Below, piece by piece: positions 30,804 through 35,156 of a stretch of 35,156 bases of DNA. Under the pieces are notes generated by a model. The model saw only the letters and a program-made list of their open reading frames with translations. It searched no databases and was not told the DNA's origin. Position numbers and translations under genes: made by a program. This DNA is from Blastocatellia bacterium (GTDB lineage Bacteria > Acidobacteriota > Blastocatellia > Pyrinomonadales > Pyrinomonadaceae), in the NCBI GenBank assembly GCA_013697915.1, contig JACCVY010000213.1:1-35156 (forward strand). Direction: 5' to 3'. Within the stretch, counting starts at the first letter, position 1, and each line of letters begins with the position of its first letter.

Positions 30804-33026
30804 TTACTGATTCTCAATCGTAAACGTTGCCTCGAGCAGTTCCTCAGAGTTTGGGCCAACCATCACTTTGAACTCTCCCGACTCAACCGCAAAGCGCATT
30901 TCTCGATTCCAGAAACCAAGTTGCTCCGCTTCAAGGGTAAAGTCCACACGTTTCTTCTCGCCGGCTGCCAGCGTGATTCGTTGAAACCCTTTCAGCTCTT
31001 TCACGGGCCGCGTCATGCTCGCGGCCACGTCGTGAATGTAGAGTTGGACCACTTCATCGCCCGCGCGCCGGCCTACGTTCTCGACGTCAACACTGACCAT
31101 TAATTTTCCTGCCGACGAAATACGTGGGGCGCTTAGTTGCAAGTTGGAAATCTTAAATTGCGTGTAGCTTAGCCCGTAACCGAAAGGGAATAGCGGCGTC
31201 CAGGGAACATCGAGATACTTCGAGGTGTATCGGTTGTTGGCTTCAGGGGGCCGGCCGGTGTTCATATGATTGTAGTAGATAGGCACCTGGCCCACGGTTC
31301 GCGGCCACGTGACCGGTAGTTTGCCACTCGGATTCACATCTCCAAACAGCACGTCGGCGATTGCATTGCCTGCTTCCGTGCCGCCCATCCACGCCTCGAG
31401 AACTGCCGGTGTGTTTTCAACTATCCATCCCACCGTCAACGGACGGCCATTGATCAATACCACAATCGTGGGTTTGCCGGTCGCGTGCACGGCCTTAACC
31501 AGATCCATCTGGCGGCCGGTAAGATCGAGTGAGCTTTTCGAAGCGGCTTCACCGACCATCTCCGCGGATTCGCCGACGAAGACGATGGCTACGTCACTAT
31601 CACGCGCGATAGCCACTGCTTCGGCAAAGCCTTCGGTTGAATCGCCCTGCGTGTCGCAGCCTTTCGCGTAGCTGACTTTCGTTGCCGGCGAGACCTTCGC
31701 CCTGATTCCCGTGAGTGGAGTGACTGTGTCCTCTGGTTTGCCGTCGCCGCTCCACCAGCCAAGCGGCGAACGATGGTCATCTGCCAACGGCCCGATAACG
31801 GCAATGGAGTGGAGGGCCTTACTCAGCGGCAAGGCTGCGCGCTCGTTCTTCAATAGGACCATGGAACGATCGGCGATGGCGCGCGCGGCGGCACGATTGG
31901 AGGCAGTAAGAAGCGAACTACTTTCACGTGCTTCGTCAGTATATGGATGTTCAAACAATCCCAGCCTGAATTTGATCCGCAGGATACGACGCACGGCTTC
32001 GTCGATTGTCGCCTGCGATATCTTTCCTTCTTTCAGCAGTTCCGGGCCACGCTGATTAAAGAGCCGACTGACCATTTCCATATCAACGCCGGCGTTTAGT
32101 GCCAGCCGGGCCGCGTCCGGGTCGTCTGCAGCCAGGCCATGGTTGATTAGTTCTTTCACTGAGGTGTAGTCGCTAACCACGAAGCCATCAAACTTCCATT
32201 CGCCGCGCAAGACCTTTGTCAGCGTGAAAGGATTGGCTGATGTCGGCACGCCGTTGAGATCGTTGAAGGCGCTCATTACGGTGCCAACGCCCGCATCAAC
32301 TGCTGCTTTGAATGGGGGAAAGTATATTTCGCGCAATGTGTTTTCCGACATGTCGGTGGTGTTGTAATCACGTCCCCCTTCAGTTGCCCCATAGGCAACC
32401 CAGTGTTTAGCGCACGCGAGTATCTTGTCCGGCGCACTATAATCAGTTCCCTGAAATCCACGCACGCGTGCGCGCGCAAAGGCGGCACCGAGGAACGGAT
32501 CTTCGCCGGCGCCTTCCGTGATTCGACCCCAGCGCGGGTCGCGCGCGATATCGAGCATGGGCGCGAATGTCCAGCGCACGCCGGAATTGCGGGCCTCCTG
32601 CGCGGCGATGCTGGTCGAACGTTGGGCTGACGCCGGATCCCAACTGCTGGCTTCAGCCAAGGGAATCGGAAAGATGGTGCGGTAACCGTGAATTACATCG
32701 AAGCCGAACAAGACGGGAATCTTCAGGCGAGATTCATCCATTGCCACATGCTGCAGCTGGTTGGTATTTTTCGCGCCGCGAACGTTCAGGGTTGAGCCAA
32801 GCAGACCTTCGCGAATCAGATCCGGGTGCTCAGGACGAAAGGTGCCATTGCCTTCGCCATCGAGTTGCTGAAGTTGGCCGAGTTTCTCCGCGAGAGTCAT
32901 GCGCGCGAGCAACGCACCAATCCTTTTCTCGGTCTCACTTTGCGAGGACGTTGCCACCCGGGGCGATAGGGTTGCAGCCAGGACCACGAAGATCATTAAC
33001 AGCCAAGTAAACTTCACAGACCTCAT
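30804..33026 (-). CDS. GH3 beta-glucosidase, secreted
   Basis: 740 residues of the BglX type with a signal peptide (hydrophobic about 7-21). The GH3 N-terminal barrel covers about 35-370: FGFDVIHGYRTIFPIPLAEA, RWTFAPMLDIARDPRWGR, ACAKHWVAYG (K207-H208), and the nucleophile D286 in GFVVSDYTSVKEL. The alpha/beta sandwich (about 390-600) supplies the acid/base; a C-terminal fibronectin III-like domain follows (KISNLQLSAPRIS to the end). It releases glucose from non-reducing ends of beta-gluco-oligosaccharides in the periplasm. GGAG is 9 nt before the ATG. It sits between a TonB receptor gene and a PF10091 glucanase gene, all on one strand, so it would finish the oligosaccharides produced. Linkage preference is not visible. 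Confidence 0.95.
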   Translation of the reverse strand: MRSVKFTWLLMIFVVLAATLSPRVATSSQSETEKRIGALLARMTLAEKLGQLQQLDGEGNGTFRPEHPDLIREGLLGSTLNVRGAKNTNQLQHVAMDESRLKIPVLFGFDVIHGYRTIFPIPLAEASSWDPASAQRSTSIAAQEARNSGVRWTFAPMLDIARDPRWGRITEGAGEDPFLGAAFARARVRGFQGTDYSAPDKILACAKHWVAYGATEGGRDYNTTDMSENTLREIYFPPFKAAVDAGVGTVMSAFNDLNGVPTSANPFTLTKVLRGEWKFDGFVVSDYTSVKELINHGLAADDPDAARLALNAGVDMEMVSRLFNQRGPELLKEGKISQATIDEAVRRILRIKFRLGLFEHPYTDEARESSSLLTASNRAAARAIADRSMVLLKNERAALPLSKALHSIAVIGPLADDHRSPLGWWSGDGKPEDTVTPLTGIRAKVSPATKVSYAKGCDTQGDSTEGFAEAVAIARDSDVAIVFVGESAEMVGEAASKSSLDLTGRQMDLVKAVHATGKPTIVVLINGRPLTVGWIVENTPAVLEAWMGGTEAGNAIADVLFGDVNPSGKLPVTWPRTVGQVPIYYNHMNTGRPPEANNRYTSKYLDVPWTPLFPFGYGLSYTQFKISNLQLSAPRISSAGKLMVSVDVENVGRRAGDEVVQLYIHDVAASMTRPVKELKGFQRITLAAGEKKRVDFTLEAEQLGFWNREMRFAVESGEFKVMVGPNSEELLEATFTIENQ

Positions 33027-33242
33027 CTAGTGTTTCTCCGGCACTGAAAAAGCATAGTGAAAGGTTACGGGATTACTGTCCCAATTTGAAAGTTTATCTC
33101 TGCGAAGACCGCTTGAGCCTGTGACCAGAATAGCGGTTAGCCAATAACGCAGAAAGTCAAAAACTTAAGTGCTGCCAAAACCCATGAAACCGTTCCATTC
33201 AAGTTCCACTCGCACTGTCCCCTGACGAATATCAGAAACGCG

Positions 33243-33273
33243 AATGGATGGACCACCGGGTGGCCCATCCATT
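33243..33273. terminator. Hairpin after the TonB receptor gene
   Basis: aatggatgg / ccatccatt (33243-33251 / 33265-33273) with a nested ccacc-g-ggtgg gives a nearly perfect 15-bp stem with one mismatch and a one-base loop (steric constraints would open it slightly). It starts 22 nt beyond the receptor stop on the minus strand. A TTT follows but no full T-tract, so it is terminator-like rather than canonical. The rest of the 268-bp gap before the GH3 gene has no clear feature. Confidence 0.55.
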
Positions 33274-33294
33274 TGCTCGAACCTTCGCGCCGGA

Positions 33295-35156
33295 CTAGAA
33301 ACTGAACCGAAATTGAAATTCGGTGACGCGCCCAGCGAGAGCGCTTAGAGCGCGGCCAAAGTCTCCCCGGTTAGTAAAATCGGTGTTGGCTCGTCCGCCC
33401 GTTTGAAAGGGAGGAAGGTTAAGAATGTTGAAGACGTTGAAGAAGTTGGCCCTGACTTCCAGGTTTGCCGCTTCACCGAGATGCAGAAAACTCGGGAGCC
33501 CCGTCTGCTTAACGATACTGAGATCGACTGAGCGATAGTTTGGTCCGCGGAACGAGTTGCGCCCGACGCCCGCCGGCCCTCGCAACAGTGTGGTCACACA
33601 GTGTATTGGGAAATCGCTGCAATCATCGATCACGCCAAAAGCGGTGCGTCCGCCATTTGGGAAAATCCCGTTAATGAAGTCCTGGTTATTGGGATTTGAA
33701 ATCGCGCCGCCAAAGTATTGGGTCGGAAAGTCGTTGCCCTTGCCATCACCATTGGCATCGTTGGCTGCGTCCCCGGGACGATCAAAGAAGCAGCAGCCCT
33801 GCTGAGGCGTCCAGGGGAAGCCGGAGTGGAGATCAAGAATGCCATTGATTTGGAAACCGCCAAAAGCCTTGCCCACAAAATCTGTGCGATGACGGAAGAG
33901 CGGGATGTCCCACAGCCCCGAAAGAATAAAGTTGTGACGAATATCGAAATCCGACGGCCCACGATCGAGTCGCTGGTCGCTTGGATCCGTCTGCTGCGCT
34001 CCCCGTCCGAATGAGCTGGTGTCAATACTCTTGCTCCAGCGGTAAACGCCTTCCATTTGAAAGCCGCTCGAGTATCGGCGTGTCGCGCGCAAGATCATCG
34101 CGTTGTAGCTAGAATTTACGTCGGGTAACGGGAAAAAGATGCGATCAAAGTTTGGATTGCCAGTCAGGCGCGGCGTGATTTTGGTCCCATTTGCCAGCGC
34201 CTCCTGCACCTCGTCCTTTTGATTGACACAACCGACGCAGTTAAACGAATCGCCTGGATAGTAACGGTTGAGATCGACGGTGCGGATCAGCTTACGGCCC
34301 ATACTCCCCTGATATCCGACCGACGTGATAATTTTGTGTGGCAGCTGGTACTGAACATCCAACGAATAGCTATAAACGTAGGAGTTCGGCAAATCCCTGG
34401 GCGCGCCGTTGATCTCAATAGGAATGTCACGCCGAATGAAACCGCCGGGCAGCGTTACCGGACCGCCCGGATTGAGTAGCCCGCCCGTCTGTGGATCGAT
34501 CCCACCGCGCAGGGCCGCGTTGGGCGGATATGACAATGGCGCGCCGGCCGTGCCGAAAGCATAGAGAATCTGGCCCGTCCCATCCGGATCGGTTGGAGTG
34601 CCACAACATAGTCCCACCCCTGCTGCTGAAAACGGCGTATTGAAACGCGCGTTGTTGAAGAGATTTGTGAAGAGGCGATCGTAGAAGATGCCGAACCCGG
34701 CGCGCACGACCAACTTGTCCTCGCCAAAGAGATTCTTCAGCATCCCGTCATCGAAACGCGGACTCCAGGCGATACCAACTCGCGGTGCGAAGTTGTTGAA
34801 GTCGCTATCGTAAAGTTTCCTGACCGGAACAACGCGACCATCAATCACGCCATTCGGACCAAGTTGGTAGTTAGTCAGTCGTCCCTGAGTTTCCGTGAGC
34901 GGCGATTGGTATTCCCATCGCATTCCCAGGTTGATCGTCAGATTCGGTCTGAACTTCCAGTCATCCTGCACAAAGAAACCGAATGAATTGGTGCGGAAGT
35001 AGCGCTGGCTGTCGGGCGGACCACCGGTCAACGGATCAATATCCTGTGTGTTTTCAAAGAAGGGCGCGTCGTTGGCCAAAGAGAGTATGTTGTCGAAGGA
35101 GAACTCAGGCCGTGAGCGTATGCGCCGGTTACTGTTGTCCTGCTCGCGGCGGACTT
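33295..35156 (-). CDS. TonB-dependent receptor, Oar-like, C-terminal part
   Basis: The frame is open to the window edge, so the N-terminus (signal, carboxypeptidase-regulatory-like domain, plug) is missing; about 620 residues are visible. It is an outer-membrane beta-barrel with many amphipathic strands, for example SFGFFVQDDWKFRPNLTINLGMRWEY early on, the YSYSLDVQYQLPHKIITSVGYQGS strand pair, RPSDFDIRHNFILSGLWDIP-like turn sequence, and a C-terminal strand ending in FRFSF, the outer-membrane insertion signal. It matches the Oar-like/CarboxypepD_reg receptors expanded in Acidobacteriota. A Cys pair (CVGCVNQ) and a CC in a loop could form extracellular disulfides. Position upstream of GH3 and PF10091 genes suggests oligosaccharide import. 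Confidence 0.92.
   Translation of the reverse strand, partial: VRREQDNSNRRIRSRPEFSFDNILSLANDAPFFENTQDIDPLTGGPPDSQRYFRTNSFGFFVQDDWKFRPNLTINLGMRWEYQSPLTETQGRLTNYQLGPNGVIDGRVVPVRKLYDSDFNNFAPRVGIAWSPRFDDGMLKNLFGEDKLVVRAGFGIFYDRLFTNLFNNARFNTPFSAAGVGLCCGTPTDPDGTGQILYAFGTAGAPLSYPPNAALRGGIDPQTGGLLNPGGPVTLPGGFIRRDIPIEINGAPRDLPNSYVYSYSLDVQYQLPHKIITSVGYQGSMGRKLIRTVDLNRYYPGDSFNCVGCVNQKDEVQEALANGTKITPRLTGNPNFDRIFFPLPDVNSSYNAMILRATRRYSSGFQMEGVYRWSKSIDTSSFGRGAQQTDPSDQRLDRGPSDFDIRHNFILSGLWDIPLFRHRTDFVGKAFGGFQINGILDLHSGFPWTPQQGCCFFDRPGDAANDANGDGKGNDFPTQYFGGAISNPNNQDFINGIFPNGGRTAFGVIDDCSDFPIHCVTTLLRGPAGVGRNSFRGPNYRSVDLSIVKQTGLPSFLHLGEAANLEVRANFFNVFNILNLPPFQTGGRANTDFTNRGDFGRALSALAGRVTEFQFRFSF

Overview
This 35 kb window is a chromosomal segment of a moderately GC-rich Gram-negative heterotroph, most likely an Acidobacteriota member near Blastocatellia/Pyrinomonadaceae. 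That placement is inferred from gene content and was not checked against any database. The pointers are an Oar-like TonB-dependent receptor, a large secreted BNR/sortilin-type repeat protein, a kinase-ATPase-TPR signalling protein, and several families of intergenic inverted repeats that I associate with such genomes.

Left part (1-9.2 kb): a purine cluster, purB ... purS-purQ ... purL. It is interrupted by a DUF4870 membrane protein on the opposite strand, a small lipoprotein and a periplasmic thiol-redox cassette. The cassette holds a DsbA-like CPPC oxidase, a VKOR-type quinone-linked reoxidase, a secreted redoxin and a TlpA-like CEPC thioredoxin, and it sits between purQ and purL.

Middle (9.5-24.7 kb): a class IV aminotransferase with an unusual active site and a radical SAM protein on the + strand converge on an acyl-CoA synthetase/crotonase pair on the - strand. 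Next come a 1271-residue Ser/Thr kinase with ATPase and TPR-like regions (-), a half-size GDT1/UPF0016 Mn2+ exporter and a VIT1/CCC1 transporter (+), pyruvate phosphate dikinase (+), a secreted PrxQ-type peroxiredoxin (+) and a thioredoxin-type arsenate reductase (-).

Right part (25-35.2 kb): a secreted ten-Asp-box BNR protein, a DUF2306 membrane protein broken by a one-base deletion in a T run, and a decayed tyrosine-integrase fragment. A co-directional minus-strand set follows: TonB-dependent receptor, GH3 beta-glucosidase, PF10091 'glycoamylase' (GH144-like). It looks like a small glucan-use locus, possibly for beta-1,2-glucan.

Non-coding DNA is unusually rich in structured repeats: about nine distinct families, two of them in more than one place. 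One lies in frame inside purL, one forms the end of the tlpA-like gene, and several form the leaders of genes that lack a Shine-Dalgarno sequence. No rRNA, tRNA, CRISPR array or complete mobile element was recognised. No wholly new system is clear. The best leads are the redox cassette inside the pur cluster, the putative sophoro-glucan locus, the altered aminotransferase, and the repeats that have become part of genes.
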